Source: Mycobacterium sp. 236(2023) (GTDB taxonomy: Bacteria; Actinomycetota; Actinomycetes; Mycobacteriales; Mycobacteriaceae). Taken from it: a stretch of DNA of 64,000 nt. Below the pieces are notes generated by a model. That model saw only the letters and a program-made list of their open reading frames with translations. It was not told the DNA's origin and ran no database searches. Numbering within the stretch: the first letter of the stretch is position 1; each line of letters opens with the position of its first letter. The stretch covers positions 124,001 to 188,000 of the forward strand of contig NZ_JARSBP010000007.1 of assembly GCF_029623955.1 (NCBI RefSeq), read 5' to 3'. This document shows positions 35,665 through 44,610 of the stretch, piece by piece. Position numbers and translations under genes: made by a program.

Positions 35665-36054
35665 TCAGGCTTTCAGCGTCGGGATCAGCGCCGCGGCAAG
35701 GATTCTCGCGTCGCGGGTGGCCAGTGTGAGGTTGCGACGCAGTGCCTGGGCGACAATCACCCGGTCGAATGGATCCCGATGTTCCCAGGGGAGCCGCCCG
35801 GCGAGGATCGCATCGTCGGAATCGATCGACAGGTCATCCACGCGCATCGCCTCTAGCTGGCTCGGCCAGGTCGCCAGCAGTGTCGAGCCGTCGAGTCGGC
35901 CGAGGCGGGTCTTGGTCGCGATCTCCCATGCTGACGCGGCGCTGACCGACACCGATGCTGCGGGGTCGGCCAGGTGTGCGAGCACTTCGGGATCGAGCGT
36001 GGTCGGCTCGCGGAGCAGCCACAGCAGGGTGTGGGTGTCCAAGAGGATGTTCAC
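35665..36054 (-). CDS. vapC: PIN-domain toxin (VapC type)
   Basis: GTG 36054 overlaps the antitoxin stop (GTGA), giving 129 residues. The PIN domain carries the acidic metal-binding residues in ILLDTHTLLWLL, the Glu of SAASAWEIATK, and DPFDRVIVAQAL and ATRDARIL. VapC toxins are ribonucleases kept inactive by the partner antitoxin. The frame extends to 36075 but that start lies inside the antitoxin gene. The pair sits at the right edge of the repeat-bounded segment, where an addiction module would help keep the segment. Confidence 0.9.
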   Translation of the reverse strand: MNILLDTHTLLWLLREPTTLDPEVLAHLADPAASVSVSAASAWEIATKTRLGRLDGSTLLATWPSQLEAMRVDDLSIDSDDAILAGRLPWEHRDPFDRVIVAQALRRNLTLATRDARILAAALIPTLKA

Positions 36055-36296
36055 GAGGACTCGTCGCCCTCCCACCGCGCCAGCTCGGTATCCGGTAACG
36101 GCGCGTCGAAGTCCTTCGGTATCGACAGGTTCGGCATTTGGCCGAACTGCCGCGGGGTGGGGGTAGCGGGCACCAGACGTGCGACATCGCGACCGTGGTT
36201 GGTGATAATCACGGTCTTTCCGGTGCGCTCGACGTCAGCGAGGAGCGCATTGAGCCGGTTCTTGGCGTCGGTACTGGAAACCTTCTCCACGGTCAT
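36051..36296 (-). CDS. vapB: Phd/YefM-type antitoxin
   Basis: From ATG 36296 the protein has 81 residues with the Phd/YefM N-terminal DNA-binding fold (VSSTDAKNRLNALLADVERT, then VIITNHGRDVARLVP) and a flexible acidic tail that would wrap the toxin. It overlaps the toxin gene by four bases. Type II antitoxins of this family usually repress their own operon. The gene symbol is by analogy to PIN-toxin partners; phd-like would be as good. Confidence 0.88.
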   Translation of the reverse strand: MTVEKVSSTDAKNRLNALLADVERTGKTVIITNHGRDVARLVPATPTPRQFGQMPNLSIPKDFDAPLPDTELARWEGDESS

Positions 36297-36639
36297 GACA
36301 CCAGCGTACCGTCGACACGCGTGTCGCGCTAGCGTTACTAGCTCGTTCTTGGTTGTCGCCAATCACTGCCTGTCGTGGGCGCAGCGACAATGGGCGATGA
36401 GCGACGACAGCATTGGCCTGCGCGTGCGGCATGCCCCCAACGTTCGCCACAGTCGCGTCGAGAACTGGGCCGAACTCCGCCATCTACCAAATGCATAGAG
36501 GCCAGAAAGAGGGGAGGTTCATTCAAATATACTGCGAAACAATGTAATTCGATCGTTAATGACATAACGTAGATTATCGGCATCGATTGATCGTGAGCGT
36601 AACCAATGAAAGTGGTTGAATAGCAGGGTAATTGGCTTA
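36297..36639. other. AT-rich gap before the right repeat
   Basis: No gene is seen. Bases 36510-36640 are AT-rich compared with the window and may represent foreign or junction sequence. Confidence 0.35.
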
Positions 36640-37056
36640 CGGTTTGGCTTCACTGCTCCGGTCGGCCTATGACTTCCGCACTCTCGCTGGACATTAATGC
36701 TGTACCGCTGAGTCGTCGCAACTGAACTCTGCCGCCTTCTCGTCGCTATACCCAGCCTTTCAGCGATAGGAGTCGTCCTGCATATCAGCGACCCTGATAG
36801 ACGCCCACTGGCGATATTTCGTCACAGTGACGTTATATCGCCCTTCTGGACGAAGGTGAGGTTCGGTTGATGCGAGCGCTCCCGGCCCCCGTCGTCCTAT
36901 AGCGCGTTGGCCGAGTGCGACGGGGCGGGAGTTGCCGTCCCCCGACCGGTCACGCCGGTCGGGGGCGTGCACAAACGATGTACACGCAGTGTAATGCCCG
37001 GCTGAAATATTGTGTATAACAACAGATTTGACGTGCCAATAACATAGATTATGTCA
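36640..37056. repeat. ~415-bp direct repeat, right copy
   Basis: This matches 25885-26262 in the same orientation, including the CGTCACAGTGACG motif and the TGTACACGCAGTGT block. It has about 40 additional bases that contain the hairpin at 36939-36965. Short GGGGCG repeats flank the extra piece, so the left copy probably lost it by slippage. Confidence 0.9.
36939..36965. terminator. Strong GC hairpin in the right repeat
   Basis: CCCCCGACCGG and CCGGTCGGGGG pair perfectly over 11 bases around a five-base loop (TCACG). There is no U-tract after it, so it may be a factor-independent-like mycobacterial terminator or a protein-binding structure. Confidence 0.5.
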
Positions 37057-37419
37057 TGTAAAGCTCAAAGTTATTGTATTTTAGTAGATTACGTACTGCG
37101 ATAATTTTGACCACGGGCACCGGCCGCCGTGTCTTTCCGTCACGCGGGCGAGAATGGCCGACGAGTGGCTGCGACATACGCACCGTTGAGTGCGCCGCAG
37201 ACATCCGGGGCGGTGAGTTTTCGGTCGCCCCGCAGGGGCCGGCGCCGGATGGAGCCGGACCGGGCGGCGGTGCTGCCATTGGGTCGACGGGTCACTCGGC
37301 GAGGCTAACTGGCAATGGCCGGACCTGAATCGCTCGACGCCATGACGCCAGTGTGATTGAACGTTGCCGCCGTGACGACTGTCACCGAGTTGCGGGAAGG
37401 CGAGGCCATTTGACTTAGT
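37057..37419. other. Gap upstream of marR, no gene seen
   Basis: These 363 bases begin AT-rich (TAAAGCTCAAAGTTATTG) and become GC-rich, with no coherent reading frame. Confidence 0.3.
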
Positions 37420-37455
37420 CGTTAGGCACCTTACATAGTGGTAAGGTGCCTAACG
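37420..37455. promoter_or_regulatory. 36-bp MarR operator
   Basis: CGTTAGGCACCTTAC and GTAAGGTGCCTAACG are perfect 15-base arms around ATAGTG. The site ends five bases before ATG 37461 of the MarR gene, so bound protein would block its own transcription or translation start. Confidence 0.85.
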
Positions 37456-37460
37456 AATAC

Positions 37461-37910
37461 ATGAATCCGCAGCATGACTCGGCGGGAGCGTGGGCGAAGC
37501 GGTATCACCTAGCGTCGCGACAGATGATGGAGTCGCTACTTCGTCGCTACGATCTCGGGGTCACCCAGTGGTATGTGCTGTATCAACTCGCAACGGCAGG
37601 ACCGACGGCACAGCGCGAACTGGTGCGAATCCTAGGAGTCGAGCGTGCGACCCTCACGGGTGTCGTTGCGGCGCTCGTGCGCAAAGGATTTGTCGAGCAG
37701 GCTCCCGACATACGTGATCAGCGCCAGAAGATTCTGACCATCACTGCGTCCGGCGCATCGCTGTGGCGCGATCTGCCCGACCCGATCGATCACATCCTGG
37801 ACGTTGCATTCGCCGACGTCCCTGAAGCCGACCTCGATACGACCGTCCAGGTCCTGCGGCAGGCCACCGATCGACTTCATCAACATCTGTCCAAAGGAAA
37901 CGCACAATGA
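37461..37910 (+). CDS. MarR-family regulator
   Basis: This ~149-residue protein has the MarR winged helix: YDLGVTQWYVLYQLATAGPT, ELVRILGVERATLTGVVAAL as recognition helix region, and the wing DIRDQRQKILTITASG. ATG 37461 is used; an in-frame GTG at 37446 lies inside the operator. Its stop overlaps the next gene (ATGA), so it is co-transcribed with the epimerase-like gene. MarR proteins typically sense phenolic or other small aromatic ligands; here the following oxidoreductases are the likely targets. The perfect 36-base operator supports autoregulation. Confidence 0.9.
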   Translation: MNPQHDSAGAWAKRYHLASRQMMESLLRRYDLGVTQWYVLYQLATAGPTAQRELVRILGVERATLTGVVAALVRKGFVEQAPDIRDQRQKILTITASGASLWRDLPDPIDHILDVAFADVPEADLDTTVQVLRQATDRLHQHLSKGNAQ

Positions 37911-38722
37911 CTGTTCTCATCACCGGGGCAACGGGCCTTGTCGGCTCGCGATTACTGCCACGTCTCATCGATGCCGGGATCGACTGCCGTGCGATGGTGA
38001 GGGTTGGCAAGAGTCTCCCGCCAGGCGTGACCGCAGTCGAGGGTGACCTCCTCGCCCCCGGATCTCTTCGCCAGGCCGTCGACGGCATCTCGGCCGTGGT
38101 ACACCTCGCAGCGGTCCTGCGCACCCCTGACACCGATCAGATTCGTCACGTGAACCTCGATGGCACAGCGAATCTCGTTGAGTCGGTGCGAACGCACGCA
38201 CCCCACGCCCGTGTCATCATGGCCAGCACAGGTTTGGTCTATGGCCCCGACCTGCCAAGGCCGGCGCGCGAAGACGATCGTGTCAATCCGACGATGCCCT
38301 ATCCCGCCAGCAAGCTCGAAGCAGAACGCGTGCTGCGCCGCAGTGGACTGACGTGGTCGATCCTTCGCCTCGGTTTCGTCTACGGCGACGGAGATGGGCA
38401 CCTTCACTCCGCACCGCAGCTCCTGGGTTCCTGGCAGTGGCATCCCGCGCAGACACTGAGTCTCGTCCACCATCGCGACGTCGCGACTGCGGTCCTGCTG
38501 GCTCTTACCGGCGCCACTGACGGTCGCGTCGTGAACATCGTCGATGACGGTCCCGCATCCGTCTACGACATCGCACGTCTCGTCGGTGCCGACTACCTCG
38601 AAACGGCGGAACCGCTGACCAATCCATGGAACGGACACCTGGACGGTTCGCTCGCACGCAGTCTCGGGTTTAGGCCTTCCGTAGCGACGATGTACCAGGC
38701 CAGCGCCGACGACGCGGTGTAA
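37907..38722 (+). CDS. NAD-dependent epimerase/dehydratase-like protein
   Basis: This 271-residue extended SDR has the NAD-binding VLITGATGLVGSRLLPRL at its N terminus, GDLLAPGSLRQAV, VVHLAAVLR, STGLVYG and the catalytic YPASK (MPYPASKLEAE). The C-terminal part binds a sugar or other substrate in family members. It is translationally coupled to marR, so its substrate may be linked to the MarR ligand. The exact reaction cannot be assigned; similar proteins are annotated as NAD(P)-dependent oxidoreductases or epimerases. Confidence 0.85.
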   Translation: MTVLITGATGLVGSRLLPRLIDAGIDCRAMVRVGKSLPPGVTAVEGDLLAPGSLRQAVDGISAVVHLAAVLRTPDTDQIRHVNLDGTANLVESVRTHAPHARVIMASTGLVYGPDLPRPAREDDRVNPTMPYPASKLEAERVLRRSGLTWSILRLGFVYGDGDGHLHSAPQLLGSWQWHPAQTLSLVHHRDVATAVLLALTGATDGRVVNIVDDGPASVYDIARLVGADYLETAEPLTNPWNGHLDGSLARSLGFRPSVATMYQASADDAV

Positions 38723-38963
38723 CCGACCTTACGACAAGGCGTGCGAGCGAAATGGACTGGCGGGGATCGCGCGCAACCCCGCATGGAACCCACCGGTGGT
38801 GACATCGTCGCCGATCTCAGCCTCGGGTCTGGGGTGTCGCTGATCGGCGAGGGCCTCCCCCGCCAGCAGGCGAACATCTACGACTACTTCCAAAAGCTCT
38901 GGCGGCCTTTCTATTACCAAATTTTCCCGCATTACGAACCCGGCCTGAGGTCGGCTGGCCCAG

Positions 38964-39146
38964 GGCCTGCTGAGCAGGATGCGGGACACTCTGCGGCCTG
39001 GCGGGATCCTCGTCTGCGCGAACCTCGCCCTCGCCGACGAACCCGTCAAACAACTTCTCGGCAGTCCGCGGGCTTGGACGCCCCTAGGCGCCATCGAACA
39101 CGACCAGACCCTCGTGCTGCGAAAGACCAACCCAGCAGGGAATTGA
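38964..39146 (+). pseudogene. C-terminal remnant of a methyltransferase-like gene
   Basis: The frame ending in TGA 39146 reads LLSRMRDTLRPGGILVCANL, then ALADEPVKQLL, EHDQTLVLRKTNPAGN. The LRPGG block is the typical late motif of class I methyltransferases. The upstream part of the gene is not in frame; a neighbouring frame before it (YDYFQKLWRPFYYQ) may belong to the same lost gene. No start or ribosome site is visible. Confidence 0.45.
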
Positions 39147-39269
39147 CCACGCCCGGATGCAGCTCGGCCTGAACCGAACGTTCAGTCGTGTCCCACCAGT
39201 TGTCGCGGCGTCGCTCGACCACAAGCCGATCGTTTGGGCTCACCGCGGGTCCAAGAGGAAGGAGCAGCT

Positions 39270-39761
39270 ATGTCTGAGACGTCTACAGGGGCCCGGCCGC
39301 TGGAAGATGAGATCCGGGACCGCATGCTCGCGTGGCGGGACGCCTTCGTCTCCAAGGATGTCGACGTGATCATGTCGTTCTGTGCACCCGAGGGTTTCAC
39401 AGCCTTCGACCTGATCCCGCCGTTGGAGTTCAGTGGTGGCCCGATGTGGCGGCGCAATTGGGAAACGTTCTACGCCGCCTTCGACGGGCCAATCGGACTG
39501 CAGATCGCCGATCTGATCATTCACGCCAGTGGCGAGCTTGCGGTTGCCCGGTGTGCGGTCCGGATGTCGGGCGTCATGTTCGGCAGCCCGATCGACGCGT
39601 GGACGCGCACGACCAACTGCTTCGGGCTCATCGAAGGGCGTTGGCTGATGATCCACGACCATGTCTCCTGGCCGATCGACTTCGCCACCGGCGGGGGCGA
39701 GCCCCGAAAGGCTCTGTATCGCAGAAAATCTCACGCTCGTATACCGCGCAGGTTCAGTTAG
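39270..39761 (+). CDS. SnoaL/NTF2-like protein
   Basis: ATG 39270 follows GGAAGGAG, so the 163-residue form is chosen. The sequence has the cone-shaped NTF2 fold pattern: LEDEIRDRMLAWRDAFVSKD, VDVIMSFCAPEGFTAFDLIP, later LIEGRWLMIHDHVSWPID. Proteins of this DUF4440/SnoaL type act as small isomerases, cyclases or binding proteins. It stands alone, with a convergent XRE regulator downstream. Two further SnoaL-like genes lie at 43483 and 44079. Confidence 0.8.
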   Translation: MSETSTGARPLEDEIRDRMLAWRDAFVSKDVDVIMSFCAPEGFTAFDLIPPLEFSGGPMWRRNWETFYAAFDGPIGLQIADLIIHASGELAVARCAVRMSGVMFGSPIDAWTRTTNCFGLIEGRWLMIHDHVSWPIDFATGGGEPRKALYRRKSHARIPRRFS

Positions 39762-39955
39762 TCGGTGCAACGCTCCTGATCGAGGACAGCTCGTCGCACA
39801 TCAGTTCCGCAGGGCCTCGACCCCTTTTGGGGCGATCGACCGACGCGGCCACCGCGTGGACAATCGCTCGGAGCGAGCGCATCAACGTGATCGGCCATCG
39901 TGCCGAGCACCTTGCCGTCGGGCGCGACAGGACGGCTCACCGCTGAATGGTCGTC

Positions 39956-40831
39956 TTACGTAGACGACGATGTGGGCGCGTCACCCGGTGTGTGTGCCCT
40001 TCGCTGGCCCGACGCGCAGGGAGTCACCATGGACCCGAGCAGCGCCAGCCGTTCCGCCGATTCAGTCCCGGGCTGAGCGTGGTAGAGAACGAGCATGATG
40101 CCGTCAGTGCCCGCGACGGCCAACTTCTCGCGGTCGAGGAGGAGTTGGCCGACGGTGGGATGTTCGAACTTGACTTGGGCGCCAGCGCGTTCGGCGATGT
40201 CGTGGCGGGCCCACAAGCGGCGGAACTGCGGGCTGGCCAGAGACAGCTCGCCGACAAGTTCGACGACGCGGGGGTCGTCGATATTGTTGCCGACCGTTCT
40301 GCGGAACCCGGCAAGGAGAGCCGCGGCTGCGCGTTCCCAGTCCTCGAAGAGGTCTTGCTCGGCCTCGTCGAGGAACACGTCCCGGAGCCGGTTGCCACCG
40401 GCGACCAGCCTTGGGGAGATTGCCGCAGCTAGGGGGTTTGCCGTGAGGACATCAAGGTAGCGGCCTTCGGCGAAGGCCGCGAACGGGAGCTCGTTGACGA
40501 GGCGCGCGGTGCTGGCGGGGAGCACTTCGCGCCGGGGTCGCGGGTGTTTCCGTCGAGGACGTTTCGTAGCGAGGCTGAGAAGGTAGGAGTCGTCGTCGAG
40601 TTGGAGAACGCGCGCAATCGCTTCGAGTACCTGGGCGGAGGGGTGCCGGTCTCGCCCTTGTTCAAGGCGGAGGTAGTACTCGGCGCTGATGCCGGAGAGC
40701 ATCGCGACTTCTTCTCGGCGCAGGCCAGGCACGCGGCGGACACCGAGGACGGGGATCCCAACCTGTTCGGGGGCGACGAGCTCACGTCGGGCTCGGAGGT
40801 ACTCACCCAAGGTGTTCGGCTCATCGGCCAT
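39956..40831 (-). CDS. XRE-type regulator with MmyB-like ligand domain
   Basis: From ATG 40831 the protein is about 291 residues. The N-terminal HTH (LGEYLRARRELVAPEQVGIP, VPGLRREEVAMLSGISAEYY, LRLEQGRDRHPS) is the form found in actinobacterial regulators with a C-terminal MmyB-like domain (about 105-265, with NELPFAAFAEGRYLDVLTAN). The latter binds hydrophobic ligands in known members. Such genes commonly stand next to an SDR gene they control; here a divergent NAD-dependent oxidoreductase starts 137 bases away. No ribosome site is clear. Confidence 0.88.
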   Translation of the reverse strand: MADEPNTLGEYLRARRELVAPEQVGIPVLGVRRVPGLRREEVAMLSGISAEYYLRLEQGRDRHPSAQVLEAIARVLQLDDDSYLLSLATKRPRRKHPRPRREVLPASTARLVNELPFAAFAEGRYLDVLTANPLAAAISPRLVAGGNRLRDVFLDEAEQDLFEDWERAAAALLAGFRRTVGNNIDDPRVVELVGELSLASPQFRRLWARHDIAERAGAQVKFEHPTVGQLLLDREKLAVAGTDGIMLVLYHAQPGTESAERLALLGSMVTPCASGQRRAHTPGDAPTSSST

Positions 40832-40967
40832 ATCCGCCACGGTAACCGGACGCTCCGGGCGGTGGCTAGGCCCTGCCACTACCAGTGTCAGCAGGGGTCT
40901 GGGTAGCAGCCTGCCGGGCGCCGAAGATCGAGGTATCGCTCGGACTTCACGCTTCGAAAGGCCTCTA

Positions 40968-41996
40968 ATGTCACACGTTCTAGTCACGGGCGGGTCCGGG
41001 TTTATCGCCGGACATGTCATCGTTCAGCTCCTGGAACAAGGCCATTCGGTGCGCTCCACCATTCGTTCCCTGAGCAAGGAAGCCACCGTCCGCAACGTGT
41101 TGCGGGATGCCGGGGCGGCCCGCATCGAGGCGCTAACCTTCGTAGAGGCAGACCTGATGAAGGAAGCCGGCTGGGTGGATGCGGTCGTCGGTATGGATTA
41201 CGTCATCCATCTCGCCTCGCCCATCCACACCGGCAAGGTCAAGGATGAGAATGAGGTCATAGCCCCAGCGCGTGACGGGGCATTGCGTGTGCTGCGCGCC
41301 GCCCACAGTGCTGGAGTGAAACGCGTCGTGTTGACCTCGGCGTTTCACGCTGTCGGGTTCGGCCACGGGCGCATCGACCATGTCTTCACCGAGGACGACT
41401 GGTCGCCGCTCAACGGCCCCGGCGTGGACGTGTACGGGCGCAGCAAGATTCTTGCGGAGAAGGCCGCATGGGACTTCGTTGCGCAGCCTGACACAAAGAT
41501 CGAGCTGGTGACCATCTTGCCGGTCGCGGTTATGGGACCTGTCATGGGTAACGAAGTCTCCGGCGCAAACCACATCGTGCAGAACAGCCTGAGCGGCCGC
41601 ATGCCCGGTTACCCGAATATGTTCGTGCCCATCGTCGATGTGCGGGATGTCGCGGCGGCCCACGTCGCGGCAATGACCGCGCCGGGCGCGGAGGGGCAGC
41701 GTTTCCTCGTCGGAACCGGCGAGCCGGCGATCGCGATGAAGAAGATCGGCGCGACTCTGAGGGCCGAGCTCGGCGAGAAGGCGTCGAAGGTCCCGACTCG
41801 GTCGATACCGGATTTTGTCGTCCGGCTGACCGCACTTTTTCGGGACGAGTACAAATCCGTCGCTGCGGACCTCGGGTACACCAAGCGCGTCTCCAACACC
41901 AAGACCCGCACGGTGTTGGGGGTTACACCGCGGCCGGCCCGTGAGGCGATCATCGCCGCCGGCCGCAGCATGGTCATTCGCGGGCTCGACAGGTAG
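40968..41996 (+). CDS. NAD(P)-dependent aldehyde/flavonol-type reductase (extended SDR)
   Basis: ATG 40968 follows AAAGG by seven bases. The 342-residue protein has VLVTGGSGFIAGHVIVQLLE, VEADLMKEAGW, VIHLASPIHTG, SAFHAVGFG and the catalytic YGRSK in DVYGRSKILAEK. This is the layout of dihydroflavonol reductase-like or cinnamyl-reductase-like SDRs. It is divergent from the XRE/MmyB-like regulator, which usually regulates this kind of gene. It is followed after a short gap by a degenerate SDR and four further genes on the same strand. Confidence 0.88.
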   Translation: MSHVLVTGGSGFIAGHVIVQLLEQGHSVRSTIRSLSKEATVRNVLRDAGAARIEALTFVEADLMKEAGWVDAVVGMDYVIHLASPIHTGKVKDENEVIAPARDGALRVLRAAHSAGVKRVVLTSAFHAVGFGHGRIDHVFTEDDWSPLNGPGVDVYGRSKILAEKAAWDFVAQPDTKIELVTILPVAVMGPVMGNEVSGANHIVQNSLSGRMPGYPNMFVPIVDVRDVAAAHVAAMTAPGAEGQRFLVGTGEPAIAMKKIGATLRAELGEKASKVPTRSIPDFVVRLTALFRDEYKSVAADLGYTKRVSNTKTRTVLGVTPRPAREAIIAAGRSMVIRGLDR

Positions 41997-42029
41997 CCCC
42001 CCATCCAACCGACAGTTCAGGACAGATTT

Positions 42030-42593
42030 GTGATGACCGCCGTCCTCACCCCAGGCGCCGACAAGGGCATCGGTTTCGAGACCGCGCGACAGTTCACCGA
42101 CCGCGTGCACAGCGGGTGGATCGGCGCCCGCCGTGGCCGGTTCGCTGCGGACACAATCGGAGGGGCCGACAACGGTGGCCTCTCCCCGCATGAACCATTC
42201 GGCGACGACCGGTTGGACAGGTGCAGCACCGGCACCGTCGGTGTCATGCGGGCCACCCGGGCGGTGCTCCCGCTGCAGCGCGCGTCAAACAAACCCGGCG
42301 CAGCGATCCTCGGATCGTTCGGTTGGGTGACCAACTTGGACAAGACCGAACTGAACTCCGCATCCGGAATCCACGGCACCTCGAAGGCGGCCGTGCCGAT
42401 GCTCACCTTGGAATACTCGACGACCGAGCCCGCGATCAAGCTGACCGCCGTCGAGCCCGGCCGCACCAACACCGATTTCAACGCCGCGATGCCAACCAGC
42501 CGCTCCGGTACAGATAGCGATCGCGGCGTCGTCGGGAGGGTGCCGCTCCCCACCGGCACCCATGTTGATGACAGTGAGACCTTCCCATGGTGA
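42030..42593 (+). pseudogene. Degenerate short-chain dehydrogenase
   Basis: The frame is open for 187 residues and starts like an SDR (TAVLTPGADKGIGFETARQF, for the usual TGANKGIG) and ends like one (KLTAVEPGRTNTDF). The part between, which should hold about 60 more residues of the nucleotide-binding fold and the NNAG motif, is missing. The catalytic Tyr of YxxxK is His (GIHGTSKAAV). It is therefore unlikely to be an active enzyme. It overlaps the start of the 42587 gene by a few bases. Confidence 0.65.
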
Positions 42594-43486
42594 CCGGCAG
42601 CCTCGCCCACACTGACGCCGCGCATCTTGCGGTTGGGTTCATCGGTCTCGGCGACCAGGGATTGCCGATGGCCAGCGCCATCGCCCAGGCCGGTCTTGAC
42701 CTGCATGTGTGGGCGCGCCGACCAGCCTCGCTTGACGCCCTCGGCGACACTCCGCGAATCGAGCACGCGCAGGTCAACACCCTCGCGCAGACAGTGGACA
42801 TCGTCATCCTCTGCGTCCCCACCGAAGCGGACGTCCTCACCCTCCTCACCGAGGAGCTGCTGCCCGCCGCGCAGCCGGGAACGATCATCGTCAACGCCGG
42901 CACCGGCACCCCCGGCAACGCCACCCGAGCAGCCGAACTTTGCGCGGAGGCAGACATCGTCTTCCTCGACGCCCCGGTTAGCGGCGGCAGGCAGGGGGCC
43001 GAGGCGCGTAACCTCACCACGATGGTCGGCGGCCCGGCCGCAGCGTTCGAAACCGCGAGCGTGGTGTTCCACAGCTACTCCTCCCACGTCCTGCACTGCG
43101 GTGGACACGGAGCCGGACAGCTGGTGAAGCTGTTCAACAACACCCTGCTGATGATGAACCAGGCCAGTATCGCCGAGATCATCGACCTCGCCATGCAATT
43201 GGGCATCGACCCCATCGCCCTCGCCGAAGCCATCAAGCTCAGCAGCGGCGCCTCCGAAGCACTCGTGCGGACACCCACGAACAGTCCCGTCAGCCTCACC
43301 CAGACCGCCGCGCACCTGGCACAGGTCGAGCTGCTGGACATGGACCTGTTCCAACAGGCCATGACCGAGGCCGGCATCGACGCCGCGAAAACCACGGCGC
43401 GCGGGATCGCGGGAGCCGCAAGCCTCACCACCGTCGTCGCACTCCTCAACCCCGAACCCCTACCAGCACAAGGAGAAGAGCAGTGA
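42587..43486 (+). CDS. 3-Hydroxyisobutyrate dehydrogenase-like oxidoreductase
   Basis: This 299-residue protein of the beta-hydroxyacid dehydrogenase family has the NAD(P)-binding HLAVGFIGLGDQGLPMASAI, the substrate-site DAPVSGG and the catalytic Lys in GAGQLVKLFNNTLLM. The C-terminal helical domain is complete. The family oxidises beta-hydroxyacids or reduces imines; the latter group (imine reductases) share the same motifs, so the substrate is open. The stop overlaps the next gene's GTG (GTGA), linking it to the SnoaL-like gene. Confidence 0.9.
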   Translation: MVTGSLAHTDAAHLAVGFIGLGDQGLPMASAIAQAGLDLHVWARRPASLDALGDTPRIEHAQVNTLAQTVDIVILCVPTEADVLTLLTEELLPAAQPGTIIVNAGTGTPGNATRAAELCAEADIVFLDAPVSGGRQGAEARNLTTMVGGPAAAFETASVVFHSYSSHVLHCGGHGAGQLVKLFNNTLLMMNQASIAEIIDLAMQLGIDPIALAEAIKLSSGASEALVRTPTNSPVSLTQTAAHLAQVELLDMDLFQQAMTEAGIDAAKTTARGIAGAASLTTVVALLNPEPLPAQGEEQ

Positions 43487-44082
43487 GTGATGTCAGTGCG
43501 GTCATTCAGCTGATCCTGCGGGAACGGCAGGGCCGCGATCGTGGCTGGTGGGAGCAGATGCGCGACGCCTACGCTGCGGACTCGGTCGTCGACATGAGCT
43601 GGTTTCAGGGCTCGGGACACGAGTTCGTGCGCCGGTCACAGTTCATGGCCGAGTCCCCGGACGGGTGGAACGGGCACAGTGTGCACCGCATCACCGTGCC
43701 CGCCGTGCACATCCACGGTGACCGCGCCTGGGCGGAGGTGCCCGTCACAATTGAGTTCCGCATCATGATCGGCGGTGTCGAAGCCGACCTCGTTTCCTAC
43801 TGCCGCAACCAGTACCGCGCCGCCCGCGAGGCGAGCCGTGTGTGGCGGATCGTCCGGTTGACCTCAATCTACGAGCGTGACGCCCTCACCCCAGTTCTTC
43901 CCGGAGCCGCCCTTCCGGTGACTGCGGCGGAGTTGGTCGGCCGGCGCCCCTCATACCGGTACCTCGCCTGGTACCACGCCCTCCTGGGACTCCCCCTTCG
44001 CGAGAACCTGCTCGGGGATGACCGGCCTGCTGCCGTCGCCCGTCAGTACGACGCCGAACACGAATGGCTGAAGAACGCATGA
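43483..44082 (+). CDS. SnoaL/NTF2-like protein
   Basis: GTG 43483 follows AGGAG and overlaps the preceding stop. The 199-residue protein starts with a helix (SAVIQLILRERQGRDRGWWE) and has the NTF2-type strands MSWFQGSGHEFV, VHIHGDRAWAEVPVTIEF and WRIVRLTSIYERDALTP. It probably is a small ring hydroxylase-associated, isomerase or cyclase-like protein; no catalytic residue is certain. Its stop overlaps the start of the next SnoaL-like gene (ATGA), so the two may act as a pair. Confidence 0.8.
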   Translation: MSDVSAVIQLILRERQGRDRGWWEQMRDAYAADSVVDMSWFQGSGHEFVRRSQFMAESPDGWNGHSVHRITVPAVHIHGDRAWAEVPVTIEFRIMIGGVEADLVSYCRNQYRAAREASRVWRIVRLTSIYERDALTPVLPGAALPVTAAELVGRRPSYRYLAWYHALLGLPLRENLLGDDRPAAVARQYDAEHEWLKNA

Positions 44083-44522
44083 CCGACGGCGGCACCTACC
44101 AGGAGATTCTCAATCTCGAGCACACGTTCATTGAGTATCTCGACAACAACGACCTCGACCAGCTGGCGGCGCTCTTCCAGCACGGTGCTCTCGAGCTCGT
44201 CATCAACGGTACTGAGGTCGCTGCCTCCGGCGCCGGCGTCGCCGGTGCGAGGGATGTGCTGAGCGCGGTGTCCCGCCCCCGCCCAGAGGGAAGCTTCGGG
44301 CGGCACTTCGTCGCCAACCCCATCGTCGACATCCACGAGGACACAAGGACGGCCACGGTCCGGTTTCGCACGATTCTTTACTATGTCTCCCCCGGCGAGC
44401 CCCTGCACGTCCTCGGCCTTGGCCGTCATGAAGACGAACTCTGCCACCTCGACGGCACTTGGCGCATCACCCGCAAACGCATCATCGGCGACGTGCGCTA
44501 CTCGCCACCCGCCGGAACCTGA
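44079..44522 (+). CDS. SnoaL/NTF2-like protein
   Basis: From ATG 44079 (overlapping the preceding stop) the protein has 147 residues with the NTF2 pattern: YQEILNLEHTFIEYLDNNDL, LDQLAALFQHGALELVING, HFVANPIVDIHEDTRTATVR and GTWRITRKRIIGD. Family members cover steroid isomerase-, dehydratase- and cyclase-like activities. The third such gene in 5 kb suggests a pathway that handles ring compounds; this is inference from context. Confidence 0.82.
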   Translation: MTDGGTYQEILNLEHTFIEYLDNNDLDQLAALFQHGALELVINGTEVAASGAGVAGARDVLSAVSRPRPEGSFGRHFVANPIVDIHEDTRTATVRFRTILYYVSPGEPLHVLGLGRHEDELCHLDGTWRITRKRIIGDVRYSPPAGT

Positions 44523-44610
44523 CACCACCATTGCGCTGCGCCCCGCAGGTGCACTGATCGAAAGGACTCACGCCCATGCGCGACACCCGTGCCACCCCCT
44601 GGACAGCAGC

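Noticed and set aside
42017..43354. Minus-strand ORF of 445 codons opposite the beta-hydroxyacid dehydrogenase
   Set aside because: It is antisense to a gene with clear motifs and codon pattern, and its protein has no recognisable domain.
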